DNA from: Panorpa germanica
Lineage: Eukaryota > Arthropoda > Insecta > Mecoptera > Panorpidae
DNA: 64,000 nt
NCBI GenBank assembly: GCA_963678705.1
Contig: OY783204.1
Span: 17,122,759 to 17,186,758, forward strand
Direction: 5' to 3'
Shown here: piece by piece, positions 1 through 11,989 of the stretch
Position numbering within the stretch: position 1 is the stretch's first letter
Layout: each line of letters starts with the position of its first letter
Program-made: the position numbers and the translations under genes
The notes under the pieces: model-generated
Told to the model about the DNA's origin: nothing
The model's database searches: none
Seen by the model: only the letters and a program-made list of their open reading frames with translations

Positions 1-430
1 GCATAACTTATACGCGTGTGTATTCCTGGAAATGAACGTAAACAACTGCACTTGTGTTATTGTTTACGAGTGAACTTTCTAGAACCAAATACTACGCGTA
101 TGGAGTGGAACGTCATAGAACTAGACGGAAGGTCAAACAGCGTATCTGGATAATTATAGGAATATTCGGGAAAGTCAGGGGTGTCGTGACCAAAGGTAGT
201 CTGCTGCGTAGACCTCGGATATAAAAGGAGCGAGCATCGCGTCGCGAGTCAGTTTTTACAACAGCAGTCAGACCGCAAGAAAACATCAGCCAGTAAAACT
301 AATAAGTGAAATAATAAACCGTAATAATTGTAAAGTAGTTGTAATTGTTTTTGCGTTAATAAATAAAGTTTATAAAAGTGTCAATCCTTCTTTTAATTTG
401 AATTGTGGCTATTTCTAAATATAAGTTACA
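1..430 (+). mobile_element. LTR-like regulatory relic (possible solo LTR, cut by window start)
   Basis: A TATA box (TATAAAAG, 220-227) is followed by a GC-rich start-like stretch (231-260), then AATAAA-type signals at 313-318 and near 359. The stretch stops around GTTACA at 430. This layout of promoter, short transcribed region and poly(A) signal is that of an LTR of the gypsy or BEL kind. No primer-binding site, coding part or second copy is visible, so it could instead be the promoter and first exon of an ordinary gene. It is a fossil if it is an LTR. Confidence 0.3.
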
Positions 431-786
431 ACGCGACTAAATAGTGTAAACAATTGCATCCGCTCGGCAATCAACTAAAAAGAACCCCGTCGTCGCTAAG
501 TAAAATTGTAACAATATTTAAATAATTGAATGTGACGTAAACAGTGTTAAATTAAATATTCAATGATCAATTGAAACTATATAAAATGCGTAACAAAGGT
601 ATTGCTTTTACCAACGCAATACTGAACAAAGTGTCACTTTTAATTGTCATGTTTTATTAGTGACTACTCAATAATATAAAATTAAAAATTCAAAGTTTTG
701 TCAATAAATTGATCTTAAATCATGTTTATCATGAACAATACTGAGATTTTACGAAAACGTTTCTTGAAAATTTAAAAGGTAGTTAG
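431..786. other. Unassigned AT-rich spacer
   Basis: No coding frame, RNA gene or recognisable repeat end is seen. The stretch near 655-700 (TGACTACTCAATAATATAAA) recurs at 1078-1100, so part of it is a local duplication. Confidence 0.4.
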
Positions 787-1034
787 TGGTTGATTCTGGT
801 CCCATTAACAAACTGTCAGATCCTTCTCTTGTATACAGTTTACAGAGATATATACCGTTAGCTAGAACTAAAACTTGTAGAACTGGGTTAAAGGAGATCC
901 AAAAAATTTTATCAACTATAATCAAAATTAAAAATAATCATTGCAAAATTCCAACTCACGTCTATAAAATTAATCTTATTGTGCATTCTCTCATCAAGCT
1001 ATTTGAGATTTTTTGTTTTACTGACTCGACATAA
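787..1034 (+). pseudogene. I-like LINE C-terminal fragment
   Basis: The frame reads IKIKNNHCKIPTHVYKINL, which resembles IRIKSNHCKTPAHLYKINI in the better preserved I-like LINE relic at 54002-54838. The first part (about 787-895) is repeated at 10657-10777. No start, zinc knuckle or full domain is left. It is a relic of the linker between RNase H and the zinc knuckle of a LINE second ORF. The 5' part before the recognisable motif could belong to another repeat. Confidence 0.4.
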
Positions 1035-1421
1035 TTAATAAATGAAGCAGTATTTTCATTTTTGTTAAAAGTGTTTAGTGACTACTCAATATTATAAAAT
1101 TAGGAGTTCGAAGTTTTATTAATTAATTGAGCTTAAATTTTGTATCTCAAGAATAATGCAGTTAAAATTTTAGGTAAAAATTATGAAAATTGACAAAGTT
1201 ACAAAACTTTGAAGTGAAATGTTTCTTAGAAAATGTTTCCACTCAATTAATTACTTATTTAGTATTGTTTATTATTATTAAAATAAAAGCTTAATCATTT
1301 GATTTATTTAAAAATAACTTTGAACTTCACTGATAACAGTTAAGTATCATTCCCACTCACTGCTTTAATTTTATTTTGAGTTTTAAATTAAAAATATTAA
1401 ATTAAGAAAAACTATATTATA
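1035..1421. other. Unassigned AT-rich spacer
   Basis: Low-complexity A/T-rich sequence without coding potential. It ends at the A (1421) that borders the 3' end of the Helitron. Confidence 0.4.
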
Positions 1422-1451
1422 CTAGCTGACCCGGCCACGCGTTGCTGTGGC
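1422..1451 (-). other. Helitron 3' terminus: hairpin and CTAG end
   Basis: On the minus strand GCCAC (1451-1447) pairs with GTGGC (1438-1434) around an 8-nt loop. Twelve nucleotides follow, ending in CTAG at 1425-1422. A hairpin about 10-12 nt before a CTRR end is the usual Helitron transposition terminator. Confidence 0.85.
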
Positions 1452-1791
1452 TAACGTTTTTGGCATATTACATTGTTGTAAACTATTTAAGAGGAACGGT
1501 AGGAGAACATCAGACATGGGCACTACCATGCTTCTTTACATAGATGTCATTTGTAAAAAAAACATGGCGACCTTCATGACTGATTTTATACTACCGTTAC
1601 CCCTTATTACAATGAAATTATTATTTACGAACGAAGACGAAAACGTTAAAGCTGGTATAAAAATTTACTGGTTTGGGATTTGAAGGGGAAGGACTTTAAA
1701 CACAATTCATTAAAATTTTCGTATAGTTGATTTAAAGCAAAAATCAATACAAAAGAATTAAATTTAAAATTCATTATCATTTTTATTCAAG

Positions 1792-1797
1792 TTTGTA
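1792..1797 (-). terminator. Helitron gene poly(A) signal
   Basis: TTTATT on the plus strand reads AATAAA on the minus strand, about 124 nt downstream of the RepHel stop at 1921. It is the first canonical hexamer after the gene and lies inside the element. Confidence 0.5.
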
Positions 1798-1920
1798 ACA
1801 AATGAGTACATTACGAAGTTTTTAGTAAATAACATGTAACACTCAAACTTATAAATGAGGTAGGTAGGGTGGCAACAATAATATTTATTATTCTGAATTA
1901 TAAATACTTTCAATTTCAAT

Positions 1921-4900
1921 TTAATGTAGCACCAATTGGTGCACAATATTTTTGGTTAACCTGTCTTTAGCTAACACAAATAGGTTTGACGGTTTTCCTA
2001 CACGTGAACATGCAACATATAGCTGCCCATGAGAAAAACATGGATTTTCCAAATGTAAACCACAAATGGACATTGTTTGGCCTTGAGACTTATTTATAGA
2101 CATGGCAAAAGCTAAACGAATTGGAAACTGTAATCTTCTAAAGGGTATGGTAGAATCTGACGGTATCATTGGAATACGTGGCAATAGGACCACTTTCCCT
2201 TTAAACTTTCCACTTAAAATAGTTGCTTCAATAATATTTCCGGTGATCTTTTTGATGACCAAACGCGTACCGTTGCATAATTGAGGTGGATTCAAATTAC
2301 GCAGGAGAATAATAGGTGAACCTATCTTTAATCGAAGATTATGTGGTGGCATTCCAGGTATATCTAGTGAATTTAAAAATTCAATTGGAAAATTTACACT
2401 ATCATTTTCATTAACAACAGTATCTATTGATTTGAAAGACATCAGATTGCCTGGTAACAACTGTTGTATCTGGAAGTTAATTTCGTCAACATCAACATTT
2501 TTGGCTGCCAAAATAGCCCGATGACTGAGCCAGTTATGATTTAAGTAATTACTCTGTATATCCGGAAAAATACTCTGAATCAATTCATTTTTTCCCTGAA
2601 AAACAGTGCAGAAATTGTCTGGCAGTTTAATGCATTGCGTATTTGGTTGCAGTTCTATTTTACCGTTCCCAATATCTAGTAATTGTTCGGAAAATATTTG
2701 TGCTGATGGATCATTTTGCAATCGTACGCGCATGTTTATGGTCAATGGAAGTGTTTCAACATTTCGCCATAAGAATGATTGTTTCAAACATGCATTAATT
2801 TCATCCGTGAAAGTGGAGCGAGGTATAACTGGTAGGGTCTGGCGGAAATCACCAGACAAAAGTAAAAGAGCACCACCGAAAAGTTTATCATTGCCGTTTA
2901 AATCTTGCATAGTTCTATGCAATGCTTCGAGTGAATATTTGTGAGCCATTGTGCACTCATCCCAAATTATAATTGAACTCTTCCGCAACACTGCAGCTAT
3001 TCCACTATTTTTTTTTATGATACATATTGCATTTGGTTTATGATGAATGTCCAATGGCAGCTTGAATGTTGAATGTGCCGTTCGTCCACTATCTAGCAAA
3101 GTAGCCGCTATGCCTGACGATGCAACTGCCAATGCAATTTTCTGTTGTGACCGTATTTTGGCAAGAATCAACGATATTAAAAATGTCTTACCGGTTCCAC
3201 CTGGTGCGTCCAAGAAAAAAAAACCGCCTTGTTCAGCAGCAACAGCCAGCATAATCCGATCATAAATAATTTTTTGTTCTGCTGTCAGTAATGGCTCGCT
3301 CTTCGCGATAATTGTTGCTAAATTACCTTGGTCAAATTGTTTTTCTCGTTGTAAATCGGTGTTGACTAAATCCATGGCTGGGCGATCAGGTGATGGCATA
3401 CCATAATGATTAAGTGGTAAATTTGAAATTAAAACACATAAATCCTCGATTAACAGTAACGCTTCATTATACATCTCTGGCGTATAATCTATGTTTTGGT
3501 ATTGATCTGTTTGTCTAATTCGGTGCAATATGTCTTCTGTCATACAATTTTTATATTTTTCCCACAAAGTTTGTGCTTGCGATGGATAACATGTCGTCAA
3601 AATAATTGCAAACAGCTGACGAATATTATTGGGCGTTGATGTTAACGCAGCATCAGCAAGCGTTAAGTCCCAATGGTTATCATCTTCTAGCAATTGCAGT
3701 TCACGACATGCAACTTTGTATGTATTGAATACTCGACCATTAACTGTTCGCAGAAATTCAAAAGACGTTGGTCCGGGAACATTCACCAATAACAAACGTA
3801 AATAGAAGCACTCGCTTTGCTTTGGATGTACCGTGTAAAGTCGCCCCAATGTCTTAGCTTTGAATATGCCTGTGATGGAAGGATGTGGTTTTCCTTGCTT
3901 TCGTGGTTCCCATTTTTTACCGGATTTGTTCCATGTGAAATAACGCGGAACATCACTATATTTCAATGTTTTTGCGAATTGGCCAAAAATATCAGATTGT
4001 TGACACAATGTAAAAAATTCAGTTAGTGTCGTTTTTGGAGCCTCAAGCGCTCTTTGGAGAACATTTCCTTCAGTAAAGTATACACGTTGACCGTTTTCAA
4101 GATGTATTGCTAGATGCTGGACAGAAGGGTCTCTTTCGTGTATGGGAAAGCTAAGAATATGCCAAATAGCTTCGTTGCTGCTAATGTACCTACCCATTTG
4201 GTATCGTACTATTTCGTCATTTTTATTTACATTCTGTACTTCAAATATAGCTAAATCATTGCCTTTATTTACATATTTACAAATGTACTTAATAGATTTT
4301 ACAGAACTGCAAAGCTCAACATTGATATGAGCCTGATAAGTTTTTGAAAGTAATGGTGAGTATGGTACCACCCACTGATTATCAAGTTCAACTTGATTTG
4401 TAAAATTCGGCAGTCGTATTGTGAATGTGTGGCCACCATTCTCAGTATTTCTACGGCGATACATTGGATAACCGTCAATATCCGTGATAGTGTCATTCGT
4501 GTGCGGCTTTGGGAAATTTTTCTTACATTTTCCATTTTCCATGCATGGTGACGTTATGTTGAAAGCACCGCACGGCCCGTGGATCATGTGTTTGGTAACA
4601 ATATCAAATAATTCTTGATCAATTGATGGGTCTGGAATTTCGGCTGATATTATTTGATCAATTTCTTCTGGACGGATTTTATCTTGAAGCCAAATTAAAA
4701 TGTGGGCATGAGGCAAACCTCGCTTTTGCCACTCAATCGAATACAGCCAACAACGTGTGATACCAAAAACTGAATATTTAACAATAAAATCAATTAAGGA
4801 TTTCAATTTTTGTTTAAACACACGTGCAGTTATATCATGACGATGAAGTGCTTGTTGTCCTGGTGATAGTAAAGTTTGTATCTCTTTCCAATTTGGATTA

Positions 4901-6480
4901 CATGTGAATGTAATAAACAAATCCGGTCGGCCGTAATGACGTACGTAAGTCATCGCATCTTGTATGTATTCCTGCATGTTCCGTGGACTGCCGATGTAGC
5001 TTGAAGGTAAAATGAAAGCATTACCGATGTCATTGGGGTTTAAATTTCCGTCGATGTTTCCAACAACAGCATCTCGTAAGTGAATGTATTCTTCTGATCG
5101 TAATTTAGCCTGGTTATATCGAAGAAATCGCAAGCGTTCGCTTTCAACCTTAGCATACATATCAACAATGTACTGATGGAATAGCTGACGATATCGAAGG
5201 ATATAGTTGTCCTGATTTAGTCTAACCATCAATCGGTGTGCGTAGTAGTTCATAGAACTAACTTTTTTATTTCCATTAGCGCCTAAAAAAATAAAGAATA
5301 AAATGAAAAAAGAAATCAAAATCCGTTCATACAGTTAGGAAATACATAGTTAATAGTCAAATTTACCGGTATTTGGATCACACTGTTTGATTCTAATATG
5401 ATATTCATCCTGTCCTTGCCAAAATATTAATGGATATTGTAGTGCATCATATGAACGGTGAAGATCTGAAATCGTACTGACAGTGTTGTCTCGCCGTGTA
5501 ATTTTTATAGCTCTGTTGTCAACTGGATCACCAACCATAATAACAGCAACCTCGTCAACAGTTGGAGCATTGAATCTACCAGCATTTTCACCTAATGGTA
5601 CTTTGTCGGCTTTTATGACGATTTGATAGTTGTCATTTTGCAATCGTGGCGAAACTCTTTTAAACAATCGAATTAGTTGATTCTGATCTTCTAAAAAATT
5701 TTCCAGCAACATCACGATTGCTCTTTCCTCTGCTTGTTCAATGAAATTATACTGGCACCGAGTTGTTACGCGCTCTTCACAATTGCCCATAAAATAAATT
5801 TGGAGAAATTTCGAATCATTATCAGGCATCGGCATCAATGATCCGATTTTATGGTACACTTGGCCTTGTATTTTGAATGTAGTTTCAAAATTACGTCCAT
5901 GGGATGCGAGATCGCAAATTTTAGTTGCCCCAAATGACGTCATTTGGAAGCAAGAATTAAATTTGCGTATCTTACGCAAAAATAATTTTGAATCATCTGA
6001 ATCACCAGCAAGAAGGGATAATAAAGGTTCCGGCGGAGTGGGTAGAGGTGACAGCACAACTTTTCCCGATGCGCAGCACATGCCGGGTGTTTCATTTCGA
6101 AATTTCAATGCCTGACAATATTGGCATACTTTATCCATTGCACCGATAGCAATTTTTGAATGCGCAGAGTAGTTAATATCTGGTGCATATTCGAAAGCAA
6201 GACGAACAAATGATGCACGTGTTAATGAGCGGCTGATCCGCTGCCTCTGTCGTTCTCGTACTCGTGCTGTAGCTATGTTTCGTTCTCGTGCCGCTCTTGT
6301 TCTTGCAATATTCTGTCGCAGACGTTCGTCACGCTGTTCTTGACATTCTTGTGCACGACGCTCTACATTTGCTGCATTTCTTATTGTGATTTGTTCTGCC
6401 GACTGATGAGCTCTTTCAACGCGTTTGCGTCGTGCCTTTGTGCTCCTCGCGTTGTTGAGGTTAGATTTCTTCGGTGGCAT
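1921..6480 (-). CDS. Helitron Rep-helicase protein (RepHel), two coding exons
   Basis: The protein nicks and unwinds DNA for rolling-circle-type transposition. Exon 1 is 6480-5367 and exon 2 is 5282-1921. The 84-bp phase-1 intron (5366-5283) has a GTAAAT donor and a TTTTTTTAG acceptor, and splicing gives about 1491 residues, a usual RepHel length. The Arg-rich N-terminus (1-80) is followed by a Cys pair motif (C119, C122, CC135-136). The HUH nuclease motif appears as PHAHIL (563-565), with the two catalytic Tyr in YICKY (704, 708). Helicase motifs are GGTGKT (1066-1071), IIIWDE (1142-1147), GDFRQTLPV (1182-1190), SINKSQGQT (1433-1441) and LYVACSR (1459-1465). All frames are open. The intron call is by inspection: it removes a stop and keeps the frame. 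Without splicing the gene would be two separate ORFs. Confidence 0.9.
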
Positions 6481-6484
6481 TTGA

Positions 6485-6590
6485 CTGAAAAAAAAAATAT
6501 AGAAAAAAAGAAGAAAAAAAAACTGAAAAACACGCTATTATAGCGCATTGAAACAATATATATAATGATAAATTATGTGATAATACTTAC
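6485..6590 (-). other. Probable 5' UTR intron of the Helitron gene
   Basis: On the minus strand GTAAGT at 6590-6585 is a consensus donor, and a long pyrimidine tract ending TTTTTCAG or TTTTTTCAG stops at 6485, four nucleotides before the ATG. The same layout occurs in both palindrome arms (left arm 19693-19798). It is inferred by eye only. Confidence 0.55.
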
Positions 6591-6659
6591 ATGTAAAATT
6601 CACTGTATTTCGCTTTACTACAAACTAAATTTAACCTGTACTTTAGACGTTTGAGATTA

Positions 6660-6720
6660 ATACAATATGTTTAAAGATTATATATATAGGTTACAACTGT
6701 TTACTATTTAATATCATGCG
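6660..6720 (-). promoter_or_regulatory. Possible Helitron promoter
   Basis: A TATATATATAATC run (minus strand, about 6690-6677) lies roughly 90-100 bp upstream of the putative 5' UTR intron donor. It is the only TATA-like stretch between the 5' terminus and the coding start. The region is AT-rich, so this is weak. Confidence 0.3.
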
Positions 6721-7021
6721 ACTAATATAAGTATAAACAATAATATGCAGTTTCTGGTAGTAAACATGTGTCAGCGTTCTTAGATCTTAGTGCCGTGTGA
6801 CTATGAGTCATCCATTACGCATCGGGTGGCTGGTATTTGGATATAACAAATAATTAATAGACAAATAATTAGCAATAAGATAAATAAATTGAGATTTAAG
6901 GTATCCTATCTTTCAAGCTGGGTCAAACTGCACACGGTGTACAAATTTCATTAAAATCGGTGAAGTAGTTTAGGAGTCCATCGAGGACAACACAGTGACA
7001 CGTAATTTATATATATTAAGA

Positions 7022-9240
7022 TTATAACCTCCAAAATGTGACAATCTGTCAAAATGCAGCCTACTGCTTTGTTACTTTATTACCTTACTTTATTATTACT
7101 TTTAATTGAAGTTTAATGTCAGTTTTTGAGAAATATAGAAGTGAAAATAATTTTTATTACTAATTGTTATTAAAAATAGCAATTTTAATTATTTCACATA
7201 CAATTTTGTCGAACTGTCAAAATTTATATTACTAACGATCCATACGTACCAACTAAATTAACTAAACTTAAATTAAAACACAAATGTGAAAAGGAATGCT
7301 TCAACGAAATCTAGAAAACAGTGAATGGGAATGAGGCTTTATACTTTTTTTAAAATTAAAAGTTTTCGTATGATATTTGTCTTTCATTTGAAATACATAA
7401 AATGAAAACGAGAAGACTGGATCTTTTCAGTGTCTCTGGTTCCACTGCAGACATTTTGTGACTACTTTGTGGTTGTCTTAACATTTCTCGGAAGACCCTG
7501 TTTATTAACAGAAGTTTCCGCCCAGAGAAAAGTTTTAAATAAAACGTCACATACATACTCGTAAATGTTTTTGTCGAGGGTAAAAAGTTTAATCATTAAA
7601 AATATTTCAAATGTTTTGTATTTCATATAATAAGAGTGATGGGGTGCGCCTGTTCGCTACCCCTACAATTACCCTTATCAGTAAAGATTTCTTCCCCTGA
7701 AATTTCATAATATTTTAATTCATTCTCCGAATAAATTATATTTAATTAATATTTTTTTTATTTTTAATTAGCCACGGCATTTGTGATTTTCTATCAGAAG
7801 CATAAAACAAACTGAAGTTATAAATGTATAAATGCTATGAAAAAGCTAAGGGTGCGGTTTTGGAGGGCCTGAAGTATAGTATTGAGGTTAAACTTTGAAG
7901 AACTAATTTTGAATTTCCCGTTATTGGTAAATGTGTACAATTAAAATCTCAATACACGCCCCAAATTTCAACTTTCTATCTTTCCTAGTTTAAGAGAACA
8001 TTATATTTTATATAGTTATATATTTTATCCCGTGGTACGATTGAATACCATACGTATAGTCCAAATCACGATAGTTCGGCGGCGACTTATACTTAAAAGA
8101 GGTTATAAGAGCGGTATAAATCTATAATACGATAATGAATTTTATCTTATTCGTTTCTTATATTATCTTATGTATCATATATTATACTAGTATATTGTAT
8201 ATAAAAACAAGTGGGCATTCACTGGAATGTTTCTCTTACATGTCTTAGCCAGTAAACATTTTGGAGTAAATTCTACTTAATTTCTATTACATATCATGAG
8301 TTTTTTGTCTGGAACGTGTTCGTTTTCTATTCAGTCGTTCATAGGAAAGGCCCTTTTTATGAGCTACAGACATTGCAACGACGGTTCACTGCTGAATTAA
8401 AAGCGGAGTCGGTTTATGATTTATGACCGGAGTTATAAACTTGACACAAGCAGGGGTATAAAACTTAATGGAATTCTACTTTTTAGAGTCTGCAAAATAT
8501 AAATATTTAAATGAAGAAATAAATAGATGTAATCTTTAGTACGGATCGTGATTTTTTTAATGAATATTATTCATCTTCAACAATATTATCTTCAACAATA
8601 CTCGTTATATTAGTTTTTTACATTGTTTTGGTGATTCAAAAATCCCCGATCGGCAAGTCTGCGTTAGGTTTCAAACCTCCGTCTTACCATCGCTAGGTAC
8701 TATCTTCGTTTATATACATTCTATTCGGGGATTGAGGGAGATAGCGTCTGTCTATTACCATTAAAGAAATATTTGTTGAAAAAGGATAGCATATACTTTA
8801 AACTACTGTACTGAACGAAATATTATACAAGTATACAAGTGTAACGGTGAAAAATATATTTTACTTGTCTAACCGCATCTCGTTTCTCTCTCACTTTGGA
8901 ATAAATGAGATGAAAGTGAACTTAAAAAAAAATATCCATGTGGGAAAGAAACAGAAATACTTAATGAATGATGTTGGAAAAAGAAAGAATACTAGAAAGA
9001 ATAACTAACACAAAATCTGTGACAGGTAGAGAACTTGTAAAGCGTTAGAATAGAATTGTACGAGTGACTCGAACTTCACCAAATAGGGGACTTCACCAAA
9101 TTGTTTACTGGGTAATTACTTAATCACATAAGAAGTTTATTGCCTACTTAGGCAGATTGCTGAAACAGTAGGAGAAAATAAAAAAAATAAAAATTCGAAA
9201 CATAACTGAGTCAGTTTTTTTTAGTTATATCGACAGTTTA
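7022..9240. other. Long unassigned intergenic stretch
   Basis: No ORF with recognisable motifs, no RNA gene and no paired element ends are seen. Only AT-rich sequence with short open frames is present. TTTCAAACCTCC near 8670 looks vaguely like a tRNA T-arm, but no cloverleaf can be drawn. Confidence 0.4.
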
Positions 9241-9630
9241 TACCCCACAACTTGTTTTAAGTATGAATCGCCGCCGAACTCTCGTAATTTGAACTATACC
9301 ATATTTGAATATCATACGTCCACCATAATTAAATTATACGTTAATATTTTCTTTCCTGCATCAGAATTAATATCACGATTTGTATCCGCTGTTGACGGTA
9401 TACTATATATCGTCCAAGGAATTCATTTTAATTACCTTTTGCTACTACATAAACCTAATATCAAAATCCATAAATCAACCAGCTTAACGCAAAATATGTT
9501 ACAGATGTTAACTTACATTCATGTTATATTTTTGTTAGAGCTATTTTGCCTGAGCCTGTGGCTTTCACCCAGGCATAGCATTGATATCATAAAGAGCGAC
9601 AAAGGTGCCCATTTTTCACGGATACAATAG
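9241..9630 (+). pseudogene. Possible gustatory-receptor-like fragment
   Basis: One open frame from about 9241 to the stop at 9630 encodes three hydrophobic segments, around ILYIVQGIHFNYLLLLHK and TYIHVIFLLELFCLSLWLS. The pattern of a membrane helix followed by a basic loop resembles parts of insect gustatory receptors, which are often fast-evolving. No C-terminal TYhhhhhQF motif, start codon or splice-linked partner is found. It may equally be a chance open frame in AT-rich DNA. Confidence 0.2.
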
Positions 9631-10656
9631 TTTCGGAACTTATGGACCAGGACCAGTGTGAGCGCCTTATGTTATTTTCGGCAACATAGTAACTTCGAGT
9701 TGAGAACTTAGCACAACTTGAAAATTCAACATTGAAACTTCGTCACATATACATCGGTTAAGAGACCAGACAGTGTCCATATCCGATTGGAATTGATTAT
9801 TAACAAATTCATGTTACATAATTATTGACTTTTAATTGAGAACATCCTAACATTAAGCACAATAATATTCAATCTAAAACGCTTATCCTTAAAAAGAAGT
9901 TTTCTGTGTTATCTAATATACAAAAGAGTAGATTTATTTATTAAGAGGCAGTAAAATAGGTCACAAAACATTATATATTAGATAAAATCGTTTACGTAAC
10001 AGGTAACGTAACTCTGTTTAGTGGAATTTATAAAGTATTTTTATTTTGTAAAATAAATAACTTTACGTCTCTGAAGGTCTACGTTTCTTCGAGCTGTAGG
10101 GGTCCCGTCCTTCGTCCAGAGCACCTGATTCAACGGCAGCGGTCCCGTTATTGCCTCATAAAGGTGTCGGCATATATTGTTTCAGACAGAATGAATAGGG
10201 TATAATAAATTGTGTGTAAACTTTCTCTAATACACCCTCCAACCCTTATTGAACCAGAAAACTGTCTGCGTTCGTCTAAAGGAGTCCAACAAAGGATCTA
10301 GTAATTGTTAAGGTAAACCAATACACGATTTCGTTAATTAATTTAGTTTCTTCAGAGTGTTGCCATATTGGACAAAATAATGAATTTAATGAAATCTGTG
10401 AAAGATTTAGGAATCGGATATTTTACTCGTACGTTACTTATTTCTAAACCCAGATCGTACATTGAACACGTATATGTTATTTGTACATGACCCCCCCTTC
10501 CCCTCTGGGGGGACTGATAGAACTTTATCTAGTGACACGGGATCAAAGAGGGGCGGTGTGATGACAGTTTTACTGAATAAAGTGGAATCTGTAACAATTC
10601 CTTAATAAACTGGGCACTGAGATTTTTCAAAAAGGTTCCTTTAAAATTTTAAACGG
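9631..10656. other. Unassigned intergenic stretch
   Basis: No coding sequence is recognised. A C-rich then G-rich run (CCCCCC...GGGGGG, about 10491-10511) can form a short hairpin. Confidence 0.4.
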
Positions 10657-10777
10657 GGTCGTACAGTTGATTCTGCTGGTCCCATTTAAAAACTGTCAGA
10701 TCCTTCTCTTGTATACAGTTTACAGAGATACGAGAACGTATATACTGTTAGCTAGAACTAAAACTTGTGGAACTGTG
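10657..10777 (+). repeat. LINE-associated fragment, copy of 787-895
   Basis: It shares long near-identical stretches with 787-895, for example CTGTCAGATCCTTCTCTTG followed by a GTATACAGTTTACAGAGATA run. A MITE interrupts it at a TTAA (10778-10781). The first few bases after that MITE (AAAGGAG) match the uninterrupted copy near 893. Confidence 0.5.
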
Positions 10778-10781
10778 TTAA

Positions 10782-11409
10782 AGGGTTAAAACAGTCATAA
10801 GGCTCAAAAAAAGCTATTTTTAAAGAATTTTTTCTGGGAAGACTTTTAAATTTATTAATGTATTTTAACATTTTTATATAACATAGCTGATCTCCAAGAA
10901 CTCAAAGAAGGCATCTTGCGGTGACCATGATATCTCTGGACTGAATCACCTAAAATGAAAAAACCAAATGGATTTCGTTAAAGTAATGTATAATCTAGTA
11001 ATTCATCGAAGGAATAAGCTAAAAACTTTTTTTTTGACAAAATAGCGGCTTCTCAAAAAAAATAATCAATTTTTGACCAAAATTTTGGCCTTAAAATGTT
11101 TATAAAGAGAACATAAATCGGTGAGAAAAAACCTTCGACTATTTACTAAAATACTTAAGAAACTTGCTTTTAAAATTTGAGACTGATCGGTTCAGCCGTT
11201 TCTGAGAAATCTTGGTCATCGACTTTAAAAACACAGTTTTCAGACTCATAGTATAGAGCAAAAAAATTTTTTTTTAACTTTTTAAAACTTCGAAAATAAT
11301 CGCCGGATTGACTTAAATTGAATTTTTCATTTACCTTTCATATATATACATTACGAAACTGAAATAAATAAAATATTTTTTGTTGAAGATTCTAACTGTA
11401 TATAACCCC
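10782..11409. mobile_element. TTAA-flanked MITE, family 1 (complete-looking)
   Basis: The element begins AGGGTTAAAAC and ends TATAACCCC, giving imperfect inverted ends (GGGGTTA). A TTAA lies at each border (10778-10781 and 11410-11413), the target duplication typical of piggyBac-like elements. The uninterrupted site at 890-897 (GGTTAAAGGAG) supports precise insertion. At 628 bp with no transposase frame it is non-autonomous. A second, shortened copy is at 18942-19261. Confidence 0.6.
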
Positions 11410-11439
11410 TTAAAGGAGGCTTTACAGGTTATGGCGGGT

Positions 11440-11640
11440 AAAACTCAATGGGCTTGTGCACTCATTTTTTAGGGGTCGATTTTTTAATTGTCGATTGAAA
11501 TAGATGTGAATAAATGTATATTGGCATTTCGTTTTAATAAATATCTAAATGTTGACGGAGATACAGCAATTAAAAATTTAAATTGTAATTTTAGCACTAG
11601 AGATGTCGGCCATATTTATGACGTATGACGCTATTAAGGG
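11440..11640 (+). repeat. Dispersed repeat R-A, forward copy
   Basis: The stretch ending AGAGATGTCGGCCAT is matched in reverse at 45095-45290, including CTCATTTTTxxxxGTCGA, GTxTATTGGC and the AAAAATTTxAATTGTA tract. A shorter relative is at 49230-49370, inside OR-B intron 1. No terminal repeats are evident, so it may be a SINE or an old DNA element. Confidence 0.5.
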
Positions 11641-11739
11641 ATATGTTAGTTATTTGTTATATGTATAAGAATCCTGTGTTAAGTAAGCTATCTCTTTTAC
11701 GCTCTATTGTATAAAAAAGTATTTTAATTTTTATAACGT

Positions 11740-11935
11740 TAGATCCCTTTAATAATTAAAGGGAAAAAATGACCATTTTAATTGTTAATATCTCCCAAAA
11801 TATAGCGAGTTATTCAAAAGTAATTGAACATTTGTGGTTCTGGGAACCAACTTTACCAATATATAGTACACTTTTATAGAAATTAAGACATGGTTCACAG
11901 GTCCATTGGATCTACTATTAATTAAGGTAGTTGTA
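11740..11935 (+). repeat. Dispersed repeat R-B
   Basis: It contains CCTTTAATAATTAAAGG (a palindrome), AATTGTTAATATCTC and the stretch around TATAGTACA. Diverged relatives are at 32725-32880, 49585-49765 and 61770-61912, each in intron 1 of an OR gene. Confidence 0.5.
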
Positions 11936-11989
11936 CACTGGATGCAAGAAATGCAGAAGTTTAATAAAAAATTGCATAATTAAATCATT

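Larger units (their letters stand above)
1422..7021 (-). mobile_element. Whole autonomous Helitron (copy 1)
   Basis: Read on the minus strand, the element begins TCTTAATATATATAAATTAC at 7021 and ends GGGTCAGCTAG at 1422. It is bordered by A (7022) on its 5' side and T (1421) on its 3' side, the A|T target and TC...CTRR ends known for Helitrons. A hairpin with stem GCCAC/GTGGC lies 12 nt before the 3' end. It is 5600 bp and carries one Rep-helicase gene with both exons open. Nothing visible disqualifies it as an autonomous copy. Its 5' four-fifths is nearly identical to both arms at 19262-28301, so the family moved recently. Confidence 0.93.

Noticed and set aside
2606-4535. Open frames on the strand opposite to the Helitron gene, repeated in all three copies
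   Set aside because: They are shadows of the RepHel coding sequence, recur only because the element is repeated, and have no motifs of their own.
8660-8700. Possible tRNA gene
   Set aside because: Only a T-arm-like GGTTTCAAACC is present; no acceptor stem, A box or anticodon arm can be drawn.
9289-9630. Confident gustatory receptor call
   Set aside because: Only hydrophobic pattern supports it; kept as a low-confidence fragment, not a gene.
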